64,000 nt of DNA from Casp-actino8 sp044358015 (lineage in GTDB: Bacteria > Actinomycetota > Acidimicrobiia > Acidimicrobiales > Ilumatobacteraceae), in assembly GCA_044358015.1 (NCBI GenBank), contig JBIKOO010000004.1, forward strand, positions 1 to 64,000, in the 5' to 3' direction. The position numbers and the translations under genes are program-made. Positions 50,807 to 59,493 of the stretch are shown here, piece after piece. How positions within the stretch are numbered: the stretch's first letter is position 1; each line of letters starts with the position of its first letter. The notes under the pieces were generated by a model. That model was not told the DNA's origin and ran no database searches. It saw nothing but the letters and a program-made list of their open reading frames with translations.

Positions 50807-52291
50807 ATGTACCGCATCGATCATTGGATCGACGGACACACCGTCGCTAGTACTTCGGGTCGAACCGGAAACATTTTTGATCCAGCAACTGGACAGGTGC
50901 AAGGAACTGTCGCTTTTGCTGATGTCTCTGAAGTTGACAAGGCCGTCGCAAACGCCAAGGCAGCATTGCCAGCTTGGCGAGCAACGAACTTGTCGCGTCG
51001 CGCCGAAATCATGTTCAACATGCGCGAGTTGGTGTCGGCTAACCGTAAAGAGATTGCGGCATTGCTCACCAAAGAGCACGGCAAAGTAACTGCCGACGCA
51101 TTGGGCGAACTTGCCCGTGGTCTCGAAAACATTGAGTATGCGTGTGGTATACCGAACCTCTTGAAGGGTGGTTATTCCGAACAAGCATCTGCTGGTGTTG
51201 ACGTGTACAACATTCGTCAGCCGCTCGGTGTTGTTGCGGGTATTACACCTTTTAACTTCCCAGCGATGGTCCCCATGTGGATGTTTGCCAATGCAGTTGC
51301 TTGTGGAAACACTTTCATTTTGAAGCCATCAGAAAAAGATCCATCAGCAGCAATGTTGATTGCCGAATTGTTGAAGCAGGCTGGACTGCCTGACGGTGTA
51401 TTCAACGTGGTGCATGGTGACAAGGTTGCCGTTGATCGTTTGCTCGATCATCCCGACATCGCGGCAGTGAGCTTCGTTGGTTCAACCCCCATCGCGCGTT
51501 ACATCTACGAAACTGGCACCAAGAACGGCAAGCGGGTTCAAGCATTGGGTGGCGCAAAGAATCACATGTTGGTTTTGCCTGACGCAGATCTCGACATGGC
51601 CGCTGATGCTTTGGTGAGTGCTGCTTATGGCTCGGCTGGCGAACGCTGCATGGCAATTTCAGTTGTGCTTGCGGTCGACACCATTGCTGATGATCTTGTT
51701 GCGAAAGTGCAAAGTCGTATCCCGAATGTTGTCGTGGGTAATGGCAATGATCCCTCGAGCGAGATGGGTCCATTAATCACTGGCGAACATCGTGACAAAG
51801 TTGCGAGCTATGTCGCTGGTGCTGCTGGCGAAGGAGCAAAAGTAGTTGTTGACGGCCGCGAGGGCGCACCGACTGAAGGTTTCTTCTTGAAGCCAAGCCT
51901 GATTGATCATGCCAAGCCCGGCATGAAGTGTTACGACGATGAAATCTTCGGACCAGTCCTGACTGTTGTTCGAGTGAAGTCGTATGAAGAAGGTTTGCAA
52001 CTGATCAACGACAACCAGTTCGGTAACGGAACGGCCATCTTTACTCGCGATGGTGGTGTTGCTCGTCAATTCCAGTTTGATGTGAATGTCGGAATGGTCG
52101 GAATCAATGTGCCGATTCCAGTGCCAGTCTCGTACTACTCGTTCGGTGGCTGGAAGGCCAGTTTGTTCGGTGACTTGCACATGTATGGTCCAGACGGAAT
52201 CCAGTTCTACACCCGAAGCAAAGTTGTTACTTCACGTTGGCCCGACCCTCGAACCAGCAAAGTCGATCTCGGCTTTCCGCAGAACAGGTAA
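50807..52291 (+). CDS. mmsA: CoA-acylating methylmalonate/malonate-semialdehyde dehydrogenase
   Basis: A 494-residue aldehyde dehydrogenase. Catalytic Cys281 lies in SAGERCMA, and the general-base Glu of ordinary ALDHs is replaced (LGGAKNH), both hallmarks of CoA-dependent MmsA enzymes. It converts malonate semialdehyde to acetyl-CoA (or methylmalonate semialdehyde to propionyl-CoA), the last step of beta-alanine or 3-aminoisobutyrate breakdown. ATG 50807 follows TAAGGAG. Confidence 0.92.
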   Translation: MYRIDHWIDGHTVASTSGRTGNIFDPATGQVQGTVAFADVSEVDKAVANAKAALPAWRATNLSRRAEIMFNMRELVSANRKEIAALLTKEHGKVTADALGELARGLENIEYACGIPNLLKGGYSEQASAGVDVYNIRQPLGVVAGITPFNFPAMVPMWMFANAVACGNTFILKPSEKDPSAAMLIAELLKQAGLPDGVFNVVHGDKVAVDRLLDHPDIAAVSFVGSTPIARYIYETGTKNGKRVQALGGAKNHMLVLPDADLDMAADALVSAAYGSAGERCMAISVVLAVDTIADDLVAKVQSRIPNVVVGNGNDPSSEMGPLITGEHRDKVASYVAGAAGEGAKVVVDGREGAPTEGFFLKPSLIDHAKPGMKCYDDEIFGPVLTVVRVKSYEEGLQLINDNQFGNGTAIFTRDGGVARQFQFDVNVGMVGINVPIPVPVSYYSFGGWKASLFGDLHMYGPDGIQFYTRSKVVTSRWPDPRTSKVDLGFPQNR

Positions 52292-52299
52292 TTCACATC

Positions 52300-53328
52300 A
52301 TGGAACTCGGTGTCGTACTACAAACAACTCCGCCCAGCGCGCGAGTCATCGATTTAGCAAAAAAAGCTGAGTCCTACGGCTTCACATATGTGTGGGCTTT
52401 TGACAGTCACATCTTGTGGCAAGAACCGTTTCCGATCTTTGCGCAGATTTTGGCAGAGACCCGCAATGTCATTGTCGGTCCGATGGTGACCAATCCGGCG
52501 ACACGTGATTGGACCGTGACTGCAAGTTTGTTTGCAACTCTGAACGAGATGTATGGCAACCGCACAGTCATTGGTATCGGTCGAGGTGACTCAGCAGTAC
52601 GAGTCACCAACGGAAAACCAACAACTCTGGCGACATTGCGCGAAAGCATTCATGTCATTCGCGAACTTGCCAATGGCCGTTCGGTGAATTACAAAGATTC
52701 CGAACTTCGTTTGCCGTGGGCGGGTAAGTCGCGCGCCGAAGTATGGGTTGCGGCTTACGGGCCAAAGGCATTGGCGTTAACGGGCGAAGTGGGCGACGGA
52801 TTCATTTTGCAGCTTGCCGATCCGAGCATTACGGAATGGACAATCAAAGCAGTTCGTGATGCAGCTGCGGCAGCAGGTCGCGACCCGAAGAGTGTCAAGA
52901 TTTGTGTCGCGGCGCCGGCTTATGTCACCGATGGAAGTGAAGCAGGCATGGCCCATGGCCTCGAGCAGTGTCGCTGGTTCGGTGGCATGGTGGGTAACCA
53001 CGTCGCCGACATTGTTGAGCGATACGGCGATTCTGCGCCAGTGCCTAAGGCGTTAACCGATTACATCAAGGGTCGTCAGGGCTACGACTACAACGAGCAC
53101 GGCAAGGCCGGCAATAGTCATACCAATTTCGTCCCCGACGAGATCATTGACCGTTTCTGTATCGTCGGACCCGTCGAGGCTCACGTGAAGCGCTTAAACG
53201 AATTGCGTGACATGGGTGTCGATCAGTTCTCCGTCTATTTACAACATGATGCCAAAGACGAAACATTGCGTGCATATGGTGAAAAAGTCATTCCAGCAAT
53301 TGCTGAGCAAATTTTGGCGAAAAGTTGA
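52300..53328 (+). CDS. LLM-class F420-dependent oxidoreductase of the pyrimidine locus
   Basis: A 342-residue luciferase-like protein. YVWAFDSHILWQEP, GPMVTNPATRDWTVTASLFA and MYGNRTVIGIGRGDSAVR are recognisable; I associate this subtype with a CPS_4043-like F420 group that occurs next to hydantoinase genes. It starts 8 nt after mmsA and 13 nt before the transporter, so it is an integral operon member. As no dihydropyrimidine dehydrogenase is present it may reduce or oxygenate the pyrimidine or hydantoin ring (hypothesis). Confidence 0.85.
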   Translation: MELGVVLQTTPPSARVIDLAKKAESYGFTYVWAFDSHILWQEPFPIFAQILAETRNVIVGPMVTNPATRDWTVTASLFATLNEMYGNRTVIGIGRGDSAVRVTNGKPTTLATLRESIHVIRELANGRSVNYKDSELRLPWAGKSRAEVWVAAYGPKALALTGEVGDGFILQLADPSITEWTIKAVRDAAAAAGRDPKSVKICVAAPAYVTDGSEAGMAHGLEQCRWFGGMVGNHVADIVERYGDSAPVPKALTDYIKGRQGYDYNEHGKAGNSHTNFVPDEIIDRFCIVGPVEAHVKRLNELRDMGVDQFSVYLQHDAKDETLRAYGEKVIPAIAEQILAKS

Positions 53329-53341
53329 ATAACGAAAAATC

Positions 53342-54247
53342 ATGACAACTCTGACGACAACAAAGAAGACGGGTGAGACGGCACGACGGATTCGCCGTGC
53401 AATTCTTTTCGTTGCCTCGTTGTTGTTTGTGGCAGCGGCCTGGGAACTGTACAAAGTGGTTGGCCCAGAAGCCGGTGGCAAGATTTTTGGATGGAAGCTT
53501 TTGCCGCGTTCAAATAACAACGCAATGCCACATGTGTGGGACATGCTGACCCGTTACAACCGCCCCGAACTGCGTGGTTCAGATCGCAAAATCTGGTCTG
53601 TTGTTTTGGCGGGTGCGTGGTTTTCGTTCCGATTAGCGCTCGTCGGTTTCGCGATCGGCTCAACTTTAGGATTGGGTCTGTCAATTCTGATGGCTCGATT
53701 CAAGATCGCTGAGCGTGGAATTCTGCCGTACCTCGTGGTGTCACAAACAGTTCCGTTGATTGCTTTGGCGCCGCTCGTTGTGTCATGGGGTGGCAAGTTG
53801 AGTATCGCTGGTTGGACATGGCCTCGTTGGCTGTCGGCTGCAGTGCTTGGTGCTTTTTTGGCGTTCTTCCCGGTTGCTGTTGGAGCCTTGAAAGGTCTCA
53901 CGTCGGCACCATCGGCATCACTCGAATTGATGGACAGTTATGCCGCATCGTGGTGGCAGACGCTCCGTAAGTTGCGTTTCCCTGCGGCGATCCCGTTCAT
54001 TGTTCCCTCACTGAAATTGGCAGCTTCGGCTTCAGTCATCGGTGTTGTTGTCGCAGAAATTTCAACTGGTCTCAAAGGTGGTATTGGGCGACTCATCATT
54101 GAGTACGCCCGTGAAGCGACTGCAGATCCAGCGAAGGTTTTCACAGCAGTGTTCGGTGCTGCAGCACTCGGACTTGCAATGTCAGGGTTTGTGACTCTGG
54201 CAGACATGTACATGATGCGCAATCGCCCCAAGGAGGCATCCGCATGA
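53342..54247 (+). CDS. ABC transporter permease (nitrate/taurine/pyrimidine type), first subunit
   Basis: A 301-residue BPD-type permease with an N-terminal TM (ILFVASLLFVAAAWEL) and five or so further helices. The EAA-like loop is MDSYAASWWQTLRKLRFPAAIPF, which docks the ATPase. It forms a heterodimer with the permease at 55041. The cargo is presumably a pyrimidine, hydantoin or ureide given the adjacent enzymes. It overlaps the ATPase gene by 4 bp. Confidence 0.88.
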   Translation: MTTLTTTKKTGETARRIRRAILFVASLLFVAAAWELYKVVGPEAGGKIFGWKLLPRSNNNAMPHVWDMLTRYNRPELRGSDRKIWSVVLAGAWFSFRLALVGFAIGSTLGLGLSILMARFKIAERGILPYLVVSQTVPLIALAPLVVSWGGKLSIAGWTWPRWLSAAVLGAFLAFFPVAVGALKGLTSAPSASLELMDSYAASWWQTLRKLRFPAAIPFIVPSLKLAASASVIGVVVAEISTGLKGGIGRLIIEYAREATADPAKVFTAVFGAAALGLAMSGFVTLADMYMMRNRPKEASA

Positions 54248-55044
54248 GCGCGGTTGAAATCACCAATATTTCCAAGGCTTTTAACCTTGGTTCAAGTAAT
54301 CAAGTTGATGCCTTAACTGATATCAACTTGTCAATCGCTTCCGGCGAGTTCGTATCTTTGATCGGTCCGTCCGGTTGTGGAAAGTCAACTCTTCTCCGTC
54401 TGATCGCCAATCTCATTGAGCCAACATCGGGTCAACTTGTGGTGAATGACAAGTCAGCCAAGCAGGCTCGACTCGATCAGGACTATGGAATGGCTTTTCA
54501 GCAATCGGGTCTTTTTGAGTGGCGCACTGTTGCAAAAAATATTGAACTGCCCCTTGAACTCAAGGGCTGGGATAAGGCGAAGCGTCACGAACGTGCGCTT
54601 GAAATGCTTGAACTCGTCAAGCTGGCCGATTTTGCGAATCACTTTCCGTGGCAACTATCGGGTGGCATGCAACAGCGTGTCGCCATCGCCCGCGCTCTTG
54701 CTGTTCACCCTTCATTGTTGTTAATGGACGAACCTTTTGGTGCACTTGACGAAATGACACGCGAGCATATGCAAAGCGAACTTCTGTCAATTTGCCGTGC
54801 GTCAGGAACCACGGTTGTTTTCGTGACTCACTCGATTCCCGAAGCGGTGTACTTGTCAAATCGCGTAGTTGTGATGTCACCCCGACCTGGTCGCGTCACA
54901 GAAATAGTTGACGTGAGTATTGAAGGCGAACGCAACGACGCAACTCGAGATAACTCGGCTTTCTTCAAGGGAATCACCGCGGTGCGCGAAGCATTGCGCG
55001 GTGTAGAGATGTCTGATCACGTGCGAGGAATTGAAGACCGATGA
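54244..55044 (+). CDS. ABC transporter ATP-binding protein
   Basis: A 266-residue ATPase of the SsuB/TauB/NrtD group. Walker A is GPSGCGKST, signature LSGGMQQR, Walker B LLLMDEPFGALDE, and the switch His lies in FVTHSIPEA. Sandwiched between two permease genes with 4-bp overlaps on both sides, it powers uptake through the heterodimeric channel. Confidence 0.92.
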   Translation: MSAVEITNISKAFNLGSSNQVDALTDINLSIASGEFVSLIGPSGCGKSTLLRLIANLIEPTSGQLVVNDKSAKQARLDQDYGMAFQQSGLFEWRTVAKNIELPLELKGWDKAKRHERALEMLELVKLADFANHFPWQLSGGMQQRVAIARALAVHPSLLLMDEPFGALDEMTREHMQSELLSICRASGTTVVFVTHSIPEAVYLSNRVVVMSPRPGRVTEIVDVSIEGERNDATRDNSAFFKGITAVREALRGVEMSDHVRGIEDR

Positions 55045-55832
55045 GTTCACGCTCTTCATCCATCGTCCGCTCGGTTGTGCCGCCTGCCGTTTTTGGCCTG
55101 GCGTTTCTGGCCGTTTGGGAACTTGCGGTGAAGGCCTTCAATCTCAAACCATATTTCTTGGCACCGCCATCAAAGATCTGGCAGAAGTTCACCGAGAACA
55201 TTGACCTCGTTTGGGGAGCAGCCAAAGTTTCGGGGACGAACGCGTTGATTGGTTTACTTCTTGGTGCGTTCCTTGGAATGGCGATGAGTTTTGTGTTGAG
55301 CCGTTTCAGGTTTTTGAATAACCTCATCACGCCACTGGCAATTGCCTTGAATGCGATTCCGATTTTCGTTTTGGTCGCCGTTCTCAACAACATGTTTGCC
55401 ATCACGAGTGAAGTGCCACGTCGAATTATGGTGACCTTGGTGGTCTACTTCATCGTTCTGGTCAATGTGGCCAAAGGTCTCACTCAAGTCAGCCCGACGC
55501 ACGTTGAGTTGATGAAGTCGTATGCGGCGAGCGATACACAGATATTGCGGAAGGTTCGAATCCCGAACGCAGTTCCCTATTTGTTTACTGCACTCAAGAT
55601 TTCGGCTCCGGCCTCGGTCATTACGGCGTTCGTCAGTGAGTATTTCGGCGGTTCGCAGAACGGACTCGGCAGTCGCATTACAAGCAATATTGCAAATTCG
55701 AAGAATGCAGTCGCATGGGCGTATGTACTTGGTGCATGCCTCTTGGGACTGGCGTTCTATGTGATCTCCAGCTTGCTGGAGGGTGTGGCCACACCGGGTG
55801 GCCGCGCCAAACGCACCAAGGAGGGTCGCTGA
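55041..55832 (+). CDS. ABC transporter permease, second subunit
   Basis: A 263-residue BPD-type permease with six predicted helices and EAA loop MKSYAASDTQILRKVRIPNAVPY. It is clearly homologous to the first permease but distinct, so the transporter is heteromeric. The binding-protein gene follows after 81 nt with its own strong ribosome-binding site, a spacing that would allow higher expression of the receptor. Confidence 0.88.
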   Translation: MSSRSSSIVRSVVPPAVFGLAFLAVWELAVKAFNLKPYFLAPPSKIWQKFTENIDLVWGAAKVSGTNALIGLLLGAFLGMAMSFVLSRFRFLNNLITPLAIALNAIPIFVLVAVLNNMFAITSEVPRRIMVTLVVYFIVLVNVAKGLTQVSPTHVELMKSYAASDTQILRKVRIPNAVPYLFTALKISAPASVITAFVSEYFGGSQNGLGSRITSNIANSKNAVAWAYVLGACLLGLAFYVISSLLEGVATPGGRAKRTKEGR

Positions 55833-55913
55833 GTTTGTCAAAATGACAATGCTTAATGACCTATTGTGGTGTCACAAATCCGCGGGCACACGCCCAAGGG
55901 GAGGAGAAAAACA

Positions 55914-57068
55914 ATGAGAAGGAACAAAGGTTGGAAATTGGCAGCTGGCGTTGTCGCTATGTCGCTGGTCGCTGTGGCCTGTGGCGGAGACGATGAAGCC
56001 GCGGATACTTTTAATCCAGGCGCCACCGAATGTGCAGAATTGACTCCGGTCAAGTTGCAGTTGCAGTGGTTTACTCAGGCGCAGTTCGCTGGCTACTTCG
56101 CAGCAATCGATCAGGGCTTCTACGAAGCTCAGTGTCTCGACGTGAGCATCTTGGAAGGTGGCGTTGACATCGTGCCGCAACAGCAGCTCGCTGACGGCGC
56201 AGTTGACTTTGCTTTGTCATGGGTTCCGAAGGCTCTCGCAAGTCGCGAAGCTGGTGCGGACATCGTGAACATCGCACAGATCTTCCAGCGCTCAGGCACC
56301 TTGCAGGTGTCGTTCAAGGACAAGGGCATTACCTCGCCTGCAGACTTTGCTGGTAAGAACATCGGTAACTGGGGTTTCGGTAACGAATTTGAAATCTTCG
56401 CTGCCTTGACCAAGGCTGGTCTTGACCCCGCTGCTGACGTCACTCTTGTTCAGCAGCAGTTCGACATGGCTGCTTTGCTTGCTGGTGACATTGATGCCGC
56501 TGAAGCAATGACCTACAACGAATACGCACAGGTTCTGGAAGCTGTTAACCCAGAGACCGGTGAGTTGTACACCGCCGATGACTTCAATGTCGTGAGCTAC
56601 GAAGACGAAGGCGTCGGCATGTTGCAAGACGCAATCTGGGCTTCAGGCGAGCGTCTTGCTGACGAGGCATACCGTGCAACCGCAGTGAAGTTCGTTGCAG
56701 CTTCAATCCAGGGTTGGTCATACTGCCGCGAGTACGTACAGGCTTGTGCTGACTTGATCGTGTCAAAGGGATCCAAGTTGGGTGCTTCACACCAGTTGTG
56801 GCAGATGAATGAAGTCAACAAGCTCATCTGGCCGTCGGCCGGTGGCGCAGGCATGATCGATGCAGCTGCATGGGATCGCACCGCAAAGCTTGCTCAGGAA
56901 ACCAAGAACCTTGAAGGTTCAACTGTCCTCACCGCAGCACCCGCTGCCGAGGCGTACAACAATGACATCGTGACCGAAGCTCTGGCAATTCTTGAAGGCC
57001 TTGGTGTTGACACCAAGGGTTCGAGCTACGAGCCGATCAACGTGACATTGAACGAGGGTGGCGCCTGA
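55914..57068 (+). CDS. NMT1/THI5-like substrate-binding lipoprotein
   Basis: A 384-residue lipoprotein. The signal peptide ends VAVAC with Cys23, followed by GGDDEA. The QLQWFTQAQFAGYFAAIDQGFY segment is the defining start of the NMT1/THI5-like fold that binds pyrimidine-like ligands such as hydroxymethylpyrimidine. This supports a pyrimidine or hydantoin cargo for the ABC system. A GGGGAGGAG site precedes ATG 55914. The reading frame ends inside a small palindrome before the operon terminator. Confidence 0.9.
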   Translation: MRRNKGWKLAAGVVAMSLVAVACGGDDEAADTFNPGATECAELTPVKLQLQWFTQAQFAGYFAAIDQGFYEAQCLDVSILEGGVDIVPQQQLADGAVDFALSWVPKALASREAGADIVNIAQIFQRSGTLQVSFKDKGITSPADFAGKNIGNWGFGNEFEIFAALTKAGLDPAADVTLVQQQFDMAALLAGDIDAAEAMTYNEYAQVLEAVNPETGELYTADDFNVVSYEDEGVGMLQDAIWASGERLADEAYRATAVKFVAASIQGWSYCREYVQACADLIVSKGSKLGASHQLWQMNEVNKLIWPSAGGAGMIDAAAWDRTAKLAQETKNLEGSTVLTAAPAAEAYNNDIVTEALAILEGLGVDTKGSSYEPINVTLNEGGA

Positions 57069-57131
57069 TCAATCAGGCTCTTCCTTCTGGAAGTGAGAAT
57101 GGGCGGGTCGCGCAAGCGGCCCGCCCATTTC
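57063..57131 (+). terminator. Double-hairpin terminator of the ABC/pyrimidine operon
   Basis: A small hairpin (GCCTGA-TCAA-TCAGGC, 57063-57078) overlaps the lipoprotein stop codon. Then a GC-rich stem pairs 57100-57111 with 57116-57127 (12 positions, one G-T) over a GCAA GNRA-type tetraloop, followed by TTT. The stem is strong and the tail short, as usual for actinobacterial terminators. It separates the ABC genes from the DMT transporter. Confidence 0.7.
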
Positions 57132-57148
57132 GCGCAACACCATCTGTC

Positions 57149-58006
57149 ATGGTGGCGGCAGCGCCAGTTGTTTTTGTGTTGTTGTGGAGTACCGGTTTCA
57201 TCGTGGCGCGTTACGGAACACGCGATGCGGGGCCGATGACATTTTTGTTTTTGCGCATGATCATTGCGACGGCAGTGTTGTGGGCGATTGCGGTTGCGAC
57301 GAATGCTCCGTCGATATCGCGAGTTCAGGTGAAATGGGCGGTGCTCACTGGATTGGGTATGCACGCCATTTATTTGGGTGGAGTTTTCATTGCTGCCGAT
57401 CTGGGCTTGCCGTCTGGTCTGTCGGCGTTGATCGCGGGGTTGCATCCGGTCGTCACGTCGGTCGGAGCCTTGTTGTTGCTCAGCGAAAAGTTGAAGCCCG
57501 TTCAATGGATCGGTGTCGGTTTCGGTTTGGGCGGTGTTGTCGCGGTCGTGATTGATCGACTCAATGCTGGAGTGAGTGGAATCACTGCTGGGGCGATTGT
57601 GGCGATGGTGGTGTCGGTGGTCGGAATGTCAGCTGGCACGTTATTGCAACGTTCTCGAGGTGGGTCAATGCCGTTGTTGCGTGGAACGGCGGTGCAGTAT
57701 GCAATTTCGGCAGTGGTGTTGGGAGTTGGTTCAGTCTCGGTTGAACATTTTGAAGTTCAGTGGACGGCGCGTTTTTGGTGGTCGTTGTTGTGGGCAGTTG
57801 TGGTGTTGTCAATTGCAGCGGTGTTGATCATGCTGTGGTTGCTGCAACGTCAAGCAGCGGTCAAGGTCAGCAGTTTGTTCTTCTTGACACCGGCGCTGAG
57901 CACGATTGAAGGTGCGGCGTTGTTCGGCGAACGTTTAGGCGTGTTGGCGGTGGTGGGACTGGCTGTGGCCCTCGTCGGTGTCGCCCTCACTACCCGCACC
58001 AATTGA
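57149..58006 (+). CDS. EamA/DMT-superfamily transporter
   Basis: A 285-residue membrane protein with ten hydrophobic segments in two EamA repeats. The first repeat has LLWSTGFIVARYGTRDAGPMTFLFLR and ASGLxA-like turns; the second ends ALFGERLGVLAVVGLAVALVGVALTTR. DMT proteins export amino acids or other small metabolites. It lies beyond the operon terminator and before copy 3 of the 49-bp element, which starts 2 nt after its TGA. Confidence 0.85.
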   Translation: MVAAAPVVFVLLWSTGFIVARYGTRDAGPMTFLFLRMIIATAVLWAIAVATNAPSISRVQVKWAVLTGLGMHAIYLGGVFIAADLGLPSGLSALIAGLHPVVTSVGALLLLSEKLKPVQWIGVGFGLGGVVAVVIDRLNAGVSGITAGAIVAMVVSVVGMSAGTLLQRSRGGSMPLLRGTAVQYAISAVVLGVGSVSVEHFEVQWTARFWWSLLWAVVVLSIAAVLIMLWLLQRQAAVKVSSLFFLTPALSTIEGAALFGERLGVLAVVGLAVALVGVALTTRTN

Positions 58007-58007
58007 C

Positions 58008-58056
58008 CCACTTTGGAATATGGCTGCCGCCTAGCGGCAACTCAACTCCAAAGTGG
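58008..58056. repeat. 49-bp palindromic element, copy 3
   Basis: The element starts CCACTTTGGAATATGGC and has the core TGCCGC-CTA-GCGGCA and the end CTCCAAAGTGG, in the same orientation as copy 1. It begins 2 nt after the DMT transporter gene and ends 3 nt before the aminotransferase stop codon, so it fills almost the whole 53-nt convergent gap. One substitution in the outer arm (C for T at 58046) leaves 10 pairs. Confidence 0.9.
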
Positions 58057-58059
58057 CGA

Positions 58060-59436
58060 TTAATTACCGGTGTAGTGGGCGTCGGCGAGGGTGAGGACTT
58101 CGTCGATAATGGCGATTCCGGCCCGCACATCTTCGTCGCTCGTCGTCAACGGCGGAACCACATGCATACGGTTGAAATGGGTGAATGGCCACAAACCTTG
58201 AGCCTTGCACGCACCAATCAATTCAGCCATCGGGGCTGCGGCGGGTCCGGCTGCATTGAAGGGCACCAAAGGTTCGCGTGTTTCGCGGTTCTTGACTAAC
58301 TCGATGGCCCAGAACACGCCAACTCCACGCACATCACCAACGCTGGGGTGTTTGGCCTTCAACTTCTCGAGTTCGGGTCCGATGATGTCGCGACCAAGGT
58401 GGCGAGCATTGTCGATGATTCCTTCTTCTTCAAAGATGTTGATGCTCGCTACAGCTGATGCACATGCAAGCGGGTGACCGCTGTAGGTGAGTCCACCCGG
58501 GAATTGACGTTCACGGAAAGTGTCAGCAATACGGTCGCTAATAACGACACCACCAAGCGGCAAGTAACCAGAGTTCACACCCTTAGCGAAACAGATGAGG
58601 TCTGGTGCAACTTTCCAGTTATCAATAGCGAACCATTCACCGCAACGACCAAAACCTGACATCACTTCGTCGGCGATGAACACGATTCCAAATTCATCAC
58701 AGATTTCCCTTACGCCAGCCATGTATCCAGGAGGAGGAACCAGAATTCCGTTCGTGCCAACAACACTTTCAAGCATGATTGCGGCAACTGTTTGCGGACC
58801 TTCAACCATCAACGTGTCGCGTAAGTGCTGCAGTGCGCGTTGTGATTCTTCGAGTTCGTTACTGCTGTGGAATGCCGAACGATATGGGTAGGGCCCCCAG
58901 AACTTAATGACACCAGGCAAACCTGGCTCGCTCGGCCAACGACGTGGATCGCCAGTGAGCTGAATCGCTCCACCAGTTGCGCCGTGGTAGCTGCGGTAAG
59001 TCGTGAGAATTTTGTGACGTCCGGTGTGTAGTCGTGCCATGCGAATGGCATTTTCGGTTGCTTCGGCTCCGCCATTGGTGAAGAAAACCATGTTCAAATC
59101 GCCAGGTGCACGCTCGGCGATGAGACGTGCAGCTTCACTGCGTGCATCGTTCGCATGGAAGGGAGCAATCGTGCATAAACGCTCGGCCTGCTCTTGAATA
59201 GCTGCGACCAACTTGGGGTGCTGATGTCCGATATTGACGTTGACGAGCTGACTTGAGAAGTCGAGGTACTTCTTGCCGGATTCATCCCAGAAGTGGCTTC
59301 CCTCGGCCTTCGTAACAACGATGGGGCTGATGAGGCTTTGGGCCGACCATGAATGAAAAACGTGTGAGCGATCGCTCTTGAGTGCGTTCGTGGGATTGGT
59401 ATTCAGCGCAGAAGTAGCAGAAGATGAAGAAGCCAT
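58060..59436 (-). CDS. Class III omega-aminotransferase (beta-alanine:pyruvate-like)
   Basis: A 458-residue PLP-dependent aminotransferase starting at ATG 59436 (GTG 59442 also possible). NGGAEATENAIRMAR binds the PLP phosphate, IADEVMSGFGR contains the Asp contacting the pyridine nitrogen, and the Schiff-base Lys is in CFAKGVNSGYLPLG. It most resembles beta-alanine- or taurine-pyruvate aminotransferases. It would turn beta-alanine into malonate semialdehyde for MmsA, linking it to the convergent pyrimidine operon. Confidence 0.88.
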   Translation of the reverse strand: MASSSSATSALNTNPTNALKSDRSHVFHSWSAQSLISPIVVTKAEGSHFWDESGKKYLDFSSQLVNVNIGHQHPKLVAAIQEQAERLCTIAPFHANDARSEAARLIAERAPGDLNMVFFTNGGAEATENAIRMARLHTGRHKILTTYRSYHGATGGAIQLTGDPRRWPSEPGLPGVIKFWGPYPYRSAFHSSNELEESQRALQHLRDTLMVEGPQTVAAIMLESVVGTNGILVPPPGYMAGVREICDEFGIVFIADEVMSGFGRCGEWFAIDNWKVAPDLICFAKGVNSGYLPLGGVVISDRIADTFRERQFPGGLTYSGHPLACASAVASINIFEEEGIIDNARHLGRDIIGPELEKLKAKHPSVGDVRGVGVFWAIELVKNRETREPLVPFNAAGPAAAPMAELIGACKAQGLWPFTHFNRMHVVPPLTTSDEDVRAGIAIIDEVLTLADAHYTGN

Positions 59437-59493
59437 ACGCACAGACTATTCGTTACACGCACAGGTGAACAGACCCATGTTTGTCACAGGACA

